Assembly: GCF_003288905.1 (NCBI RefSeq)
Contig: NZ_NHYL01000005.1
Location: 1-64,000, forward strand
DNA length: 64,000 nucleotides
Reading direction: 5' to 3'
From: Helicobacter sp. 11-8110
GTDB taxonomy: Bacteria; Campylobacterota; Campylobacteria; Campylobacterales; Helicobacteraceae
Shown: positions 44,052-54,655 of the stretch, piece after piece
Layout: each line of letters starts with the position of its first letter
Position numbering within the stretch: position 1 is the stretch's first letter
Notes under the pieces: model-generated
The model's input: the letters and a program-made list of their open reading frames with translations, nothing else
Database searches by the model: none
Told to the model about the DNA's origin: nothing
Program-made: the position numbers and the translations under genes

Positions 44052-46007
44052 ATGGCAAATTGCTGCAACACTTGCACAAATACCCAAAATACAATTCATA
44101 CAAAGAGTGATTTTCAAAATAAACTAGCCCAAAGTCTTTTTTATTTTAGCATTATCCTTTATCTTATTGCACTTAGTGGAGATTTTGGAATCTTTAATTT
44201 TCATCTTAATGCCCCCATACTTTATAGTTTTTATCTTTTCTGCTATTTTGCTTTAGGCTATGAAATTTTAAAAAAGGCATTGATTGGGTTTTATAAACGC
44301 GAATTTTTTAACGAAAATAGCCTTATGGCACTTGCAAGCATTGGTGCTTGGGCTATCTCTCAGGGAGCTGAAGCCGTAGCAATCTTACTTTTTTATCGCA
44401 TTGGAGAAGCTTTAGAGGATTTGGTTATTGAAAAATCTAAAAAATCTATTCGCACCCTCGCCTCTATAAAAATAGAACAAGCCCATTTATTTAAAAATGA
44501 AAAAATTGAAAATATTGATCCAAAAAATATTCAAGAAGGCGATATTTTAATAATTTTTGCTGGGGAAAGAATCCCTGCTGATGGAATCATTATAAAAGGC
44601 GAGGGTAGTATTGATAACTCTGCACTTAATGGAGAATCCCTGCCACAAAATGTAAAAGTGGGAGATTCTCTTTTTTCTGGTAGCATTAATCTTGATTCTA
44701 TTTTACATTTAAAAGCCACTAAAAGCTATGAAAATTCAACCTTTAGCAAAATTATCAAGCTTATCGAGGAAGGTAGTGCGCAAAAAAGCAGAAGTGAAGA
44801 GTTTATCACAAAATTTGCGCGTTACTACACCCCCATTGTAACGCTTTTAGCCTTTGGCATTATTCTTTTCCCTACGCTTTATTTTTGGGCTTTTGGTCAA
44901 ATGGAATTAATAGAAGCACTTAAAATTTGGCTTTATCGTGGAATTATCTTTTTAGTCGTCTCTTGTCCTTGCGCTTTGGTAATCTCTATTCCACTAACCT
45001 TTTTTGCTTCACTTGGAAAAGCTTCAAAAGAAGGAATTTTAATCAAAGGCTCTAGCTATATTGAAGCCCTAAAAGATGCTAATGCCATTATTTTTGACAA
45101 AACAGGAACTCTAACAAAGGGCAAATTAATCATTAAAAAAATTAATTCTTATAAAAATTATGATGAAAAATTTATATTAAAAATTGCTCAATTGCTCGAA
45201 TCTCACTCTAACCACCCCATTGCAAAAGCCATTATGAACTGCAACAATGAAATAAACTTACAAGAAGATTTAAAAAAACTTAGTAACCTCAAAGAAAGCT
45301 CTGGAGGCGGAGTGAGTGCGATGTTTGAAAATAAAGCCATTGCTTTGGGGAATGCTCGTTTTATTCAATCCCTAACAAAACAAAATCTCCCAAAAGATTC
45401 TAGTTTAAAATGCCAAATTTTCATTGCCTATGATGGAGAAACCATTGGAGATATTATCTTAGAAGATGCCATAAAAAATGAAGCTAAAGAAGCTATAGAG
45501 AAGCTAAAAAGAGAGCATTTAGAAGAAATTTATATCCTAAGTGGTGATAAGGAAAGTGTCGTTCAAGAAGTCGCTCAAAGTCTAGGAATCAAGCACTTTT
45601 TTGCCTCACTTTTGCCAAATGACAAAGTCAATCATCTAAAAACGATCCTCCAAACCCAAAATCAAAAAAATAAAAAAGTGATTTTTGTAGGAGATGGAAT
45701 CAACGATGCACCTTCTCTTGCACTTTGTGATATTGGTATTGCAATGGGAAAAACAGGAAGTGATGTCGCGCTAGAGGGAGCAGATATTGTTATTATGAAT
45801 GATGACTTAAGAAAAATTCCAAAAGTCTTGCAAATTGCCAAAAAAACAAGGCAAATCTTGTGGCAAAATATTTTCTTGGCTTTGGGTGTTAAAATAGGAA
45901 TTATGATTCTTGGTGCCTTTGGAGCAACAAACCTATGGATAGCCCTTTTTGGCGATGTGGGAGTTGCGCTTTTAGCTTTACTAAATGCCATTAGAGCCAT
46001 TCGCTAA
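44052..46007 (+). CDS. cadA: CadA/ZntA-type heavy-metal P1B ATPase
   Basis: This exporter pumps Zn2+, Cd2+ or Co2+ out of the cytoplasm. The 651-residue protein has the actuator ALNGESLP, the metal-binding transmembrane motif SCPCALVISIPL, the phosphorylation site DKTGTLTKG, SNHPIAKAI (the HP locus), and GDGINDAPSLALCDIGIAMG. There is no N-terminal HMA domain; instead a short Cys-rich start, MANCCNTCTN, may bind metal. H. pylori CadA is of this type. It forms an operon with the ArsR gene and ends before a hairpin. Confidence 0.94.
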   Translation: MANCCNTCTNTQNTIHTKSDFQNKLAQSLFYFSIILYLIALSGDFGIFNFHLNAPILYSFYLFCYFALGYEILKKALIGFYKREFFNENSLMALASIGAWAISQGAEAVAILLFYRIGEALEDLVIEKSKKSIRTLASIKIEQAHLFKNEKIENIDPKNIQEGDILIIFAGERIPADGIIIKGEGSIDNSALNGESLPQNVKVGDSLFSGSINLDSILHLKATKSYENSTFSKIIKLIEEGSAQKSRSEEFITKFARYYTPIVTLLAFGIILFPTLYFWAFGQMELIEALKIWLYRGIIFLVVSCPCALVISIPLTFFASLGKASKEGILIKGSSYIEALKDANAIIFDKTGTLTKGKLIIKKINSYKNYDEKFILKIAQLLESHSNHPIAKAIMNCNNEINLQEDLKKLSNLKESSGGGVSAMFENKAIALGNARFIQSLTKQNLPKDSSLKCQIFIAYDGETIGDIILEDAIKNEAKEAIEKLKREHLEEIYILSGDKESVVQEVAQSLGIKHFFASLLPNDKVNHLKTILQTQNQKNKKVIFVGDGINDAPSLALCDIGIAMGKTGSDVALEGADIVIMNDDLRKIPKVLQIAKKTRQILWQNIFLALGVKIGIMILGAFGATNLWIALFGDVGVALLALLNAIRAIR

Positions 46008-46024
46008 GTAAGGTTCTGCCTTAC
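46008..46024 (+). terminator. Hairpin after cadA
   Basis: GTAAGG (46008-46013) pairs with CCTTAC (46019-46024) around TTCTG, starting directly after the cadA stop. It is followed by AAGCTTAAAAAAA, not T, so it may act as a stabilising rather than an intrinsic terminator. Confidence 0.4.
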
Positions 46025-46119
46025 AAGCTTAAAAAAATTCATTAAAACTTAACATTTTTTAGTAAAATTTCTTCATACTTTTTTGTAAGAATTCCATAAA
46101 ACATTTTAAAGGAATTGCT

Positions 46120-46239
46120 ATGAAAATAATCTTTGAAAAAAATGATAAAAATGTCAATTTAAAAAATATATTTATTCTTAGCATAAAAGGCTACATTAAG
46201 GTTTTATATCAACAAGGTATGAGTAAAAACAGAAATTAA
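46120..46239 (+). CDS. Possible 39-residue ORF in the cadA-SMR gap
   Basis: An ORF reading MKIIFEKNDKNVNLKNIFIL and continuing to SKNRN has an AAAGGAATT ribosome-binding site seven bases upstream. It is Lys/Asn-rich with no membrane segment and no similarity I recognise. It lies in the 526-bp gap 46008-46533, which otherwise contains a hairpin, a promoter and the 27-codon leader ORF. It may be a gene remnant or chance ORF. Confidence 0.25.
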   Translation: MKIIFEKNDKNVNLKNIFILSIKGYIKVLYQQGMSKNRN

Positions 46240-46337
46240 ACAAAAAATCTCTCTTGAATCTAAAAATTTTAATCATCATCATGATTTAATCCTTACTAAT
46301 TACAAGAGTTTTAATTAAGTTTTGTATCAAAATTTTT

Positions 46338-46346
46338 TGCTAGAAT
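46338..46346 (+). promoter_or_regulatory. Extended -10 promoter of the SMR operon
   Basis: TTGCTAGAAT around 46337-46346 is an extended -10 element (TGnTAGAAT). Transcription would start near 46353, giving a short leader before the 27-codon ORF at 46381 with its very strong AAGGAGGG ribosome-binding site. Confidence 0.5.
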
Positions 46347-46380
46347 TTCACACCAAGGCTTGTTTATAAAAGGAGGGAAA

Positions 46381-46464
46381 ATGTATTGTAAGTTTTCTGT
46401 CAAACCAACACTAAAAGCCTTAAAAACTATTTTTAATATTATGGCACTACAAACTCTTTATTAA
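46381..46464 (+). CDS. Candidate 27-residue leader peptide upstream of the SMR pair
   Basis: The ORF reads MYCKFSVKPTLKALKTIFNI and ends MALQTLY. Its AAAGGAGGG ribosome-binding site with ideal spacing is one of the strongest in the window, and an extended -10 promoter lies just upstream. The peptide is basic and mildly amphipathic. It lies 70 bp before the first SMR gene, so it could be a regulatory leader or a small toxin-like peptide; no antisense promoter was identified. Function is unknown. Confidence 0.45.
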   Translation: MYCKFSVKPTLKALKTIFNIMALQTLY

Positions 46465-46533
46465 TCAACTTCATCTTTTTGTTTTATTTTTACAATCTTA
46501 AAAATATTTATAATTATTATTTGGGGGAAGCTT

Positions 46534-46953
46534 ATGAAATTGGGCTGGTTTTGTGTTATTCTTGGTGGAATCATCGAAATTTTTTGGGTGAGTGGATTAA
46601 AGTATTCAACAAGTTTTTTAGAATATTTTTTTACTGCTTTTGGAATTTGCTGTTCATTTGTGCTAATGATTCTAGCAACAAAAAAAGTTGAGGTAAGTAT
46701 TGCTTATGCTGTGTTTGTGGGAATTGGTGCTGCTGGAGTAGCGCTTAGTGAGATTCTTGTTTTTAATGCTCCAACCAATCCTTTGCAACTTACTTTAATT
46801 GTCCTTTTGATTTTAAGTATTATAGGCTTAAAGCTTGTAAGCAAAGAGAGTGATAAACAAGATATAAAAGCCATTGAAGAAATTTCTAAAGATTTAGGGA
46901 TTAATGAATTAGATAATCAGCTTGAAACGCTTAATTCAAAGGATTTAAGATGA
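46534..46953 (+). CDS. SMR-family efflux protein with C-terminal extension (paired subunit 1)
   Basis: The four-helix small multidrug resistance protein has the conserved glutamate in the first helix (VILGGIIEIFWVSGLKYS) and VSIAYAVFVGIGAAG of the SugE/EmrE family. It is 139 residues, about 30 longer than usual, with a charged C-terminal tail (KESDKQDIKAIEEISKDLGI and onward). It overlaps the next SMR gene by 4 nt. Paired SMR genes such as ykkCD, and Cj0310c-Cj0309c in Campylobacter, work as heterodimers exporting guanidinium or quaternary compounds. GGGGGA precedes the ATG. Confidence 0.88.
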   Translation: MKLGWFCVILGGIIEIFWVSGLKYSTSFLEYFFTAFGICCSFVLMILATKKVEVSIAYAVFVGIGAAGVALSEILVFNAPTNPLQLTLIVLLILSIIGLKLVSKESDKQDIKAIEEISKDLGINELDNQLETLNSKDLR

Positions 46954-47264
46954 GTTGGGTATTTTTGATTTTAGCTGGGATTACAGAGATTTTTGGAGTG
47001 ATTTGCATAAAAAAATTTGCGCTTGATAACAAGAAAATCTATCTATTAGGCATTTTTCTTTTGTTTGTCCTTAGCTTAAGTCTTTTGTCTTTGGGGTTAA
47101 GAGAGATACCAATGAGTATTGCTTATGCTATTTGGACAGGCATTGGGACAGCTGGTGGAGTGCTTGTGGGGATTTTTTTATATAACGAATCAAAAAGCTT
47201 CTCCAAGCTTTTCTTTGTTACTAGTATTGTGGTTTGTAGCGTTGGACTTAAGGCTTTTTCATAA
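46950..47264 (+). CDS. SMR-family efflux protein (paired subunit 2)
   Basis: The 104-residue four-helix protein has ILAGITEIFGVICIKKF with the essential glutamate in helix 1 and MSIAYAIWTGIGTAGGVLVG in helix 3, closely matching SugE/Gdx-type proteins. Normal length, four transmembrane segments and no tail. It is translationally coupled (ATGA overlap) to the upstream SMR gene, so the two probably form one heterodimeric exporter. The substrate, guanidinium or cationic drugs, cannot be decided here. Confidence 0.9.
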   Translation: MSWVFLILAGITEIFGVICIKKFALDNKKIYLLGIFLLFVLSLSLLSLGLREIPMSIAYAIWTGIGTAGGVLVGIFLYNESKSFSKLFFVTSIVVCSVGLKAFS

Positions 47265-47268
47265 AATT

Positions 47269-47822
47269 TTAATTATTTTGTGAATTTACTTTTGTTTCTT
47301 GGGTTTCAAAAGGGGGTCCTTTTTGGATTATTTGCGTTAGATTCGCTGCTTTTTGTGGGTCCATTTTAGCTAGAATCTTGCTCACCACTTTTGTATCTAG
47401 TGCAAACAATATCATCGCTGCTTCAGATTCTGGGAGATTTTCCAAAATTGCAGCAGATTTAGAATCTTTCATACCTGCATAAGTTGTGCCAATTTTGCTC
47501 TGTGTGGTATTTTTTATTTCTGCTAGAATCTTTTCATTTTTTTCTAAAAGCCTTTTAATTGCCTCTTCTCTTTGTTCTAATTCCTTTTTTTCAGCCGCCA
47601 AAGCCGCTTCTCGTTTTTTTAAATCCGCATCTTTTTGGTCTAAAACATTTTGAGTGGCACTTTGCAAAGCTTGCAAGGCTTGTTGTTGTTCATCAATCTT
47701 TTCAATCTCTCGCAAAATTTCTGCTTTTCTCTGTTCAAAAATAATATTGCAATCAACAATCCCACTCCCTTCCACACTCCACAAAAAACTTGTCAGATAA
47801 AAGCCAAAAAACACTGCTTTTT

Positions 47823-47826
<4 letters not shown>
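47269..47826 (-). CDS. MotE-like periplasmic coiled-coil protein (MgtE N-domain)
   Basis: The 185-residue protein has a Sec signal (~1-20), a long coiled coil (~28-120, rich in Lys/Glu/Ala) and a C-terminal MgtE_N/FliG-like domain (ILENLPESEAAMILFALDTK, VVSKILAKMDPQKAANLTQI). This architecture is that of MotE, the periplasmic chaperone for MotC, and the same gene neighbours the FliJ-like gene and purA in C. jejuni (Cj1496c) and H. pylori (HP0257). Flagellar stator assembly is the inferred role. Its end converges with the SMR operon 5 bp away. Confidence 0.8.
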
Positions 47827-50340
<2,514 letters not shown>

Positions 50341-50464
50341 ACATTATCCTTAAAAATTCTCTCTAAAAGTTGCATTATAACATAGTTTTTTATATTTATT
50401 TGATTAAAGGGCAAAAACCAAACACTTATGATAAAATTCACATTACCATAAATGGAGGTGAAAA

Positions 50465-50782
50465 ATGGCTTTTAAAATCAATACTTTAGTTTCTCTAACT
50501 CCAAAAGAACCACACAAACCACAAACCACAAAGCCCCAAAAACCACAGGAGAATCAACAAACCTCAACACAAAATTCTAATCCTATTAAAAAACCTCTTG
50601 GAAATTTAGATTCTACTCTTCCACAAAGCTCTAATAGTGCTTTTAGCTCACTTTTTCTCTCCCAAAAAGATTGGCTACAAAAAGAATTTGGAATCACCGA
50701 TGAAACAATCAAAGATTTACTAAAAGAAAGCCAAGAGCAAGACTATATTTCTGATTTTTTGTGGAAATTTCAAAAACTCTAA
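50465..50782 (+). CDS. Small hypothetical protein with Pro/Gln-rich N-terminus
   Basis: The 105-residue protein begins with a low-complexity Pro-Lys-Gln-Thr segment (~10-45) and ends in a compact charged region, KDWLQKEFGITDETIKDLLK and on to WKFQKL. There is no signal peptide or membrane helix. A GGAGG ribosome-binding site precedes the ATG. It lies alone between hisZ and hom. Function unknown. Confidence 0.68.
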   Translation: MAFKINTLVSLTPKEPHKPQTTKPQKPQENQQTSTQNSNPIKKPLGNLDSTLPQSSNSAFSSLFLSQKDWLQKEFGITDETIKDLLKESQEQDYISDFLWKFQKL

Positions 50783-50877
50783 AATAACACACCAAACTCT
50801 ACAAAATTTCCTTAAAACTTAAAAAAATCTTATTTTTAAAATGCTATAATTCAACTTTATCTAAAAAAGGCACTTTT

Positions 50878-52155
50878 ATGAAAAAACAATTAAATATCGG
50901 AATCATTGGGCTAGGCGTCGTTGGAAGCAGTGTTGCAAAAATTTTAAAAGAAAATCAAGATCTCATTGCAGCAAGAGCAGGTTGCCAAATTATCATTAAA
51001 AAGGGTGTGGTGAAAAATCTCTCAAAAAGTCGAGAAATCTTTGATTTTCCTATCACAAATGAAGTAGAAAGCATTTTAGAAGATCCTGAAATTGATATTA
51101 TTGTGGAGTTAGCAGGAGGTGTTCAAGAGCCTTTTGAAATTGCTAAAAAAGCGCTTTATCACTCCAAAGCCTTTATCACTGCCAATAAAGCAATGCTTGC
51201 CTATCACCGCTATGATTTACAAAAAATTGCCGGAGACTTACCAATTGGTTTTGAAGCAAGTGTAGCAGGTGGGATTCCTATTATCAAAGCCTTGCGCGAT
51301 GGACTTGGCGCTAATCATATCTTAAGTATTTGTGGAATCATCAATGGGACTTGTAATTATATTTTAACACAGATGAAAGAACAGAATCTTAGTTTTGAAG
51401 AAGCTTTAAAAGAAGCTCAAGAGCTTGGCTATGCAGAGAGTGATCCTAGTTTTGATATTGGTGGTTATGATGCCGCACACAAACTTTTGATTCTAGCAAG
51501 TATTGCTTATGGAATTGATGCTAAGCCTGAAGATATTTTAATTGAAGGAATCACACAAATCACACAAGAAGACATAGATTTTGCAAAAGAATTTGGATAC
51601 AACCTTAAGCTTTTAGGAATCGCTAAAAAAGATAAAGAAAGTGTGGAACTTAGAATCCACCCTACTTTATTGCCACAAAATGCGATGATTGGTAAAGTTG
51701 ATGGAGTGATGAATGCTATTAGTGTGGTAGGTGATAATGTAGGCGAAACACTCTTTTATGGCGCAGGTGCAGGGGGAAATGCAACTGCAAGCGCTGTTAT
51801 TTCAGATATTATTGAAATTGCTCGCACCAAAAGCTCTCCAATGCTTGGCTTTAAAACCTCCATTGAAAAAAATCTCACACTCAAGCCCATAGCAGAGATT
51901 CAAAGTGCCTATTATTTGCGAATTATTGTCCTTGATAAACCTGGAGTTTTAGCTCAAATTACAACGATTCTAGGGCAACAAGAAATCTCTATTGATACTT
52001 TCTTACAACGCAAGGCTAAAAATAAGAATCATTCTACCTTATTGCTTTCTACTCACACTTGTCTTGAATCAAAGATTCAAATTGCCATAGAAAAAATCAA
52101 TAACCTAGAAATCACACAGGAAAAACCTGTAATGATACGGATTGAGAAAAACTAA
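50878..52155 (+). CDS. hom: Homoserine dehydrogenase
   Basis: Hom reduces aspartate semialdehyde to homoserine for threonine and methionine. The 425-residue protein has the NAD(P)-binding [20 protein letters not shown], the catalytic region [11 protein letters not shown] and [20 protein letters not shown], and a C-terminal ACT domain (~345-420, [17 protein letters not shown]) for feedback control. It overlaps yraN by one base; the hom-yraN order also occurs in H. pylori (HP0822-HP0823) and C. jejuni. Confidence 0.96.
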   Translation: MKKQLNIGIIGLGVVGSSVAKILKENQDLIAARAGCQIIIKKGVVKNLSKSREIFDFPITNEVESILEDPEIDIIVELAGGVQEPFEIAKKALYHSKAFITANKAMLAYHRYDLQKIAGDLPIGFEASVAGGIPIIKALRDGLGANHILSICGIINGTCNYILTQMKEQNLSFEEALKEAQELGYAESDPSFDIGGYDAAHKLLILASIAYGIDAKPEDILIEGITQITQEDIDFAKEFGYNLKLLGIAKKDKESVELRIHPTLLPQNAMIGKVDGVMNAISVVGDNVGETLFYGAGAGGNATASAVISDIIEIARTKSSPMLGFKTSIEKNLTLKPIAEIQSAYYLRIIVLDKPGVLAQITTILGQQEISIDTFLQRKAKNKNHSTLLLSTHTCLESKIQIAIEKINNLEITQEKPVMIRIEKN

Positions 52156-52511
52156 TGAATACCACTCAAAAGGGAAAAGAAGCCGAATCTTTTGCCTGTG
52201 AGTATCTCAAAAATCAAAACTTTGAAATCTTAAAACAAAACTTTTTCACATCCTTTGGGGAAATTGACATTATTGCTAAAAAAGAGGGGGTTTTATACTT
52301 TATTGAAGTTAAAAGTGGAATTGGTTTTGAACCTGTATTTAATATCACCAAAACTAAACTAACGCGTTTAATTAAAAGTATTGAAGTGTATTTAAAAGCA
52401 GAAAAAAATAAAGATTCTTACTGCCTTAGTGCAATTATTCTCTCTAAAGAGACTTCAAAAGATTCTGCTTTTAAAATCCAATGGATTGAAAATTTAACAC
52501 TTTTTCTCTAA
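52155..52511 (+). CDS. yraN: YraN-family (UPF0102) nuclease-like protein
   Basis: The 118-residue protein is a compact restriction-endonuclease-like fold with [20 protein letters not shown] and the putative active-site line [19 protein letters not shown] (D and ExK). YraN may process DNA or Holliday-type structures, but its biochemistry is uncertain. Where C. jejuni has trxA next, this genome has queF on the other strand, converging with a 4-nt overlap. Confidence 0.88.
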   Translation: MNTTQKGKEAESFACEYLKNQNFEILKQNFFTSFGEIDIIAKKEGVLYFIEVKSGIGFEPVFNITKTKLTRLIKSIEVYLKAEKNKDSYCLSAIILSKETSKDSAFKIQWIENLTLFL

Positions 52512-52975
52512 CGATTATCAATTTTTTCTGGATATAAATCGTGATTTAAAAGCCTAAATTCTGCCATTTCTGCATATTTTGTATTAGGGATTCCATAATT
52601 CACATAAGGATCTATGCTAATCCCCCCTCTTGGTGTAAATTTTCCCCAAACCTCAATATATTTTGGCTCCATAAGCTCTACTAAATCATCTAAAATCACA
52701 TTCACACAATCTTCGTGAAAACCTCCGTGATTCCTAAAACTAAAAAGATAAAGTTTTAATGATTTTGATTCCACCATTTTAAGATTAGGAATATAAGAAA
52801 TATAAATCGTAGCAAAATCTGGCTGTCCTGTAATAGGGCAAAGACTTGTAAATTCAGGGCAATTAAATTTTACAAAATAATCGCGTTTAGAATGTTTATT
52901 TTCAAAAGTCTCTAACACTTCTTTATTGTATTGAAAAACATAATCTGTTTGTTTTCCTAATTGTTTTAATTCCAT
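52508..52975 (-). CDS. queF: NADPH-dependent 7-cyano-7-deazaguanine (preQ0) reductase
   Basis: QueF makes preQ1 for tRNA queuosine. The ~155-residue type I QueF has the catalytic Cys46 and Asp53 in [20 protein letters not shown], the ESKSLK NADPH motif at 69-74, and [10 protein letters not shown]. The ATG at 52975, six bases after AAAAGG, is preferred; an in-frame TTG at 52981 would add two residues. Its leader and first ~17 codons are duplicated at 55960-56031, on the far side of the Zorya-like cassette. Confidence 0.95.
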   Translation of the reverse strand: MELKQLGKQTDYVFQYNKEVLETFENKHSKRDYFVKFNCPEFTSLCPITGQPDFATIYISYIPNLKMVESKSLKLYLFSFRNHGGFHEDCVNVILDDLVELMEPKYIEVWGKFTPRGGISIDPYVNYGIPNTKYAEMAEFRLLNHDLYPEKIDNR

Positions 52976-52994
52976 ATGCAACCTTTTAAATTTT
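52923..52994. repeat. Direct repeat copy A (queF leader and first codons)
   Basis: This 72-bp stretch, from the ribosome-binding region through codon ~17 of intact queF, matches 55960-56031 at 68 of 72 positions in the same orientation. Similarity stops sharply at both ends. The two copies bracket the zorA-zorB-HNH cassette. Confidence 0.92.
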
Positions 52995-53108
52995 TTGTTC
53001 TATTTTTAAAAATGAAAATTTTTGGTGAAGTTTTAAACACTTCCGCCTAATTTATAAAATCATATACCATATTACAATAAGGTTTAACAATATTTTTGCC
53101 TTCATCAT

Positions 53109-53951
53109 TTAAAAAGCTGTATTTTTTCTATTAATTTTAGCGTAATGTTCGTGCATAGGTTCTTTGGAATGACACTCTTTACACAACACCATTAAATTCT
53201 TTGGATTATTATGATTTTTTTGTCCATTAATATGATGAACATCCAATTGTGCTTTATTTTGTGAAAAATCCTTATGGCATTTTTGACATTTCCATTGAGC
53301 TTCTTTTCTTGTATTATATGAAATTTCCTTCCAATCGTTAGAATAAATATTTAAAGGTGCTATTTTATCGCTAAAATGATTCTTAGAATCGATAATATTT
53401 TTTGGATATTTTTTAAAAAAATCTTTTAAATCAAAATTGTTTCTTATTATTGAACGATCTTTGCCTGAATACTGATTAATATTATGCCAATTTAATTTTC
53501 TTAAGCAATACATACAAACATCTAGCTTCCTCTCTTGGCTTTTGGTTTTTACCATAGTATCTCCTTGAAAGCCAAAAAAATTAAGCCAAAAAATACCATC
53601 ATCTCTACTACTTACTACATATCTATGTTTTCTATTATTGGATAGCATAGTTTGATAAGCATTGCAATAGCACAAGTGATATCTTGGTAAAGCGCTGTTT
53701 ATATCATTTTCTTTATATAAAGGCGAAACATCTCTTATGTATATTAACACTCTACGATTTTTATAAGAAAAAGTGCCATCATTAAGAACTTGAATATCAT
53801 CTATATCAACATCTATACCTTGTGTTTCTAGTAGTTTAACTTCTTCTGCACTAATAGAATTTTTAATATATGAAAGATCTATATGTTCTAATGTTGCACC
53901 AATTTTTATTCTTAAGTCTATTATAGGTTTTAATATACTTTCTATATTCAC
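53109..53951 (-). CDS. zorE: HNH endonuclease, ZorE-like effector of a Zorya type II system
   Basis: The 280-residue protein ends in an HNH domain: Cys222-x2-Cys225, the catalytic DVHHINGQKNH (His239/240), Asn252 and CKECH (Cys257, Cys260, His261). The upstream ~215 residues contain IYIRDVSPLYKENDINSALP and two further Cys pairs (CYC at 94-96, CMYC at 146-149) that may bind another zinc. An HNH gene directly after zorA and zorB defines Zorya type II, where ZorE nicks or degrades phage DNA. It overlaps zorB by 4 nt. About 115 bp follow to the direct repeat, including a weak hairpin at 53027-53043. Confidence 0.83.
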   Translation of the reverse strand: MNIESILKPIIDLRIKIGATLEHIDLSYIKNSISAEEVKLLETQGIDVDIDDIQVLNDGTFSYKNRRVLIYIRDVSPLYKENDINSALPRYHLCYCNAYQTMLSNNRKHRYVVSSRDDGIFWLNFFGFQGDTMVKTKSQERKLDVCMYCLRKLNWHNINQYSGKDRSIIRNNFDLKDFFKKYPKNIIDSKNHFSDKIAPLNIYSNDWKEISYNTRKEAQWKCQKCHKDFSQNKAQLDVHHINGQKNHNNPKNLMVLCKECHSKEPMHEHYAKINRKNTAF

Positions 53952-54655
53952 TTATTAACAACCTCTGCTATCTTATTCTCTATATTAGTTCTTACTCTAA
54001 ATTCTACTCTTTGAGAGTTTATGAAATTTTCTTTTTCTCCTTTTTGCAAGGTTTGGCTTTTATCATTTAGCGGTTTTGCTGAAGAAAAACCTATCGCTCT
54101 GAAATGTTTTTTTAGCCATTCTTTCTCTTTTTTATCTAATTTCAAACTTAGTAAGTATTTTATTACTTCTCTTGTTCTAGCTTGAGAGAGCTCCATATTA
54201 TTTAAATAAGCAGTATCGCCTTTGATATTTCCCCAAAATGAGCTTGTATGTCCTTCTATCCTAATTTCTTCTATATTATTAACAAATTGTTTATCCATCA
54301 TAATTTTTAAATATCTTGGAAAAAATTCATTGAGTATTTCTTTAAATTTTGGACTTAAAACCCAAGAACCTGTTTTAAACAAAATATCAGGTTGATAAAA
54401 ACGTATGGTTAAATCCTTATCAAGCACTGCACCCCAACCTTTTAAATCTTTATCAAATTCCTTATTTAAGCGCTCACTTAAACCTTGAGTTGTTTCTTTA
54501 AAAATTTTAGGCACTCTAACGCTATCTTCTACTTTAATCATATATACAATGCTGATAAGCAAAAAAAGTAACATTAATGCAGTCATTATGTCGCTTAATG
54601 CTATAAAAAAATCATCACTATCGCTTGTTTTTTTCTGTTTTTTTAAAAATATCAT
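53948..54655 (-). CDS. zorB: ZorB-like MotB/OmpA-family stator protein
   Basis: The 235-residue protein has one transmembrane helix (~20-41) beginning ALSDIMTALMLLFLLISI, with Asp22 at the place of the proton-binding Asp of MotB and ZorB. A C-terminal OmpA-like peptidoglycan-binding domain follows (~85-222; IRIEGHTSS, MELSQARTREVIKYL, NSQRVEFRV). With ZorA it should form a proton-driven motor in the inner membrane that senses phage entry. It overlaps both neighbours by 4 nt. A plain flagellar MotB is unlikely because of the HNH partner and the lack of other motility genes. Confidence 0.84.
   Translation of the reverse strand: MIFLKKQKKTSDSDDFFIALSDIMTALMLLFLLISIVYMIKVEDSVRVPKIFKETTQGLSERLNKEFDKDLKGWGAVLDKDLTIRFYQPDILFKTGSWVLSPKFKEILNEFFPRYLKIMMDKQFVNNIEEIRIEGHTSSFWGNIKGDTAYLNNMELSQARTREVIKYLLSLKLDKKEKEWLKKHFRAIGFSSAKPLNDKSQTLQKGEKENFINSQRVEFRVRTNIENKIAEVVNK

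Noticed and set aside
46240..46533. Guanidine riboswitch upstream of the SMR genes
   Set aside because: The conserved ACG-containing loops of the known guanidine classes are not found in the region.
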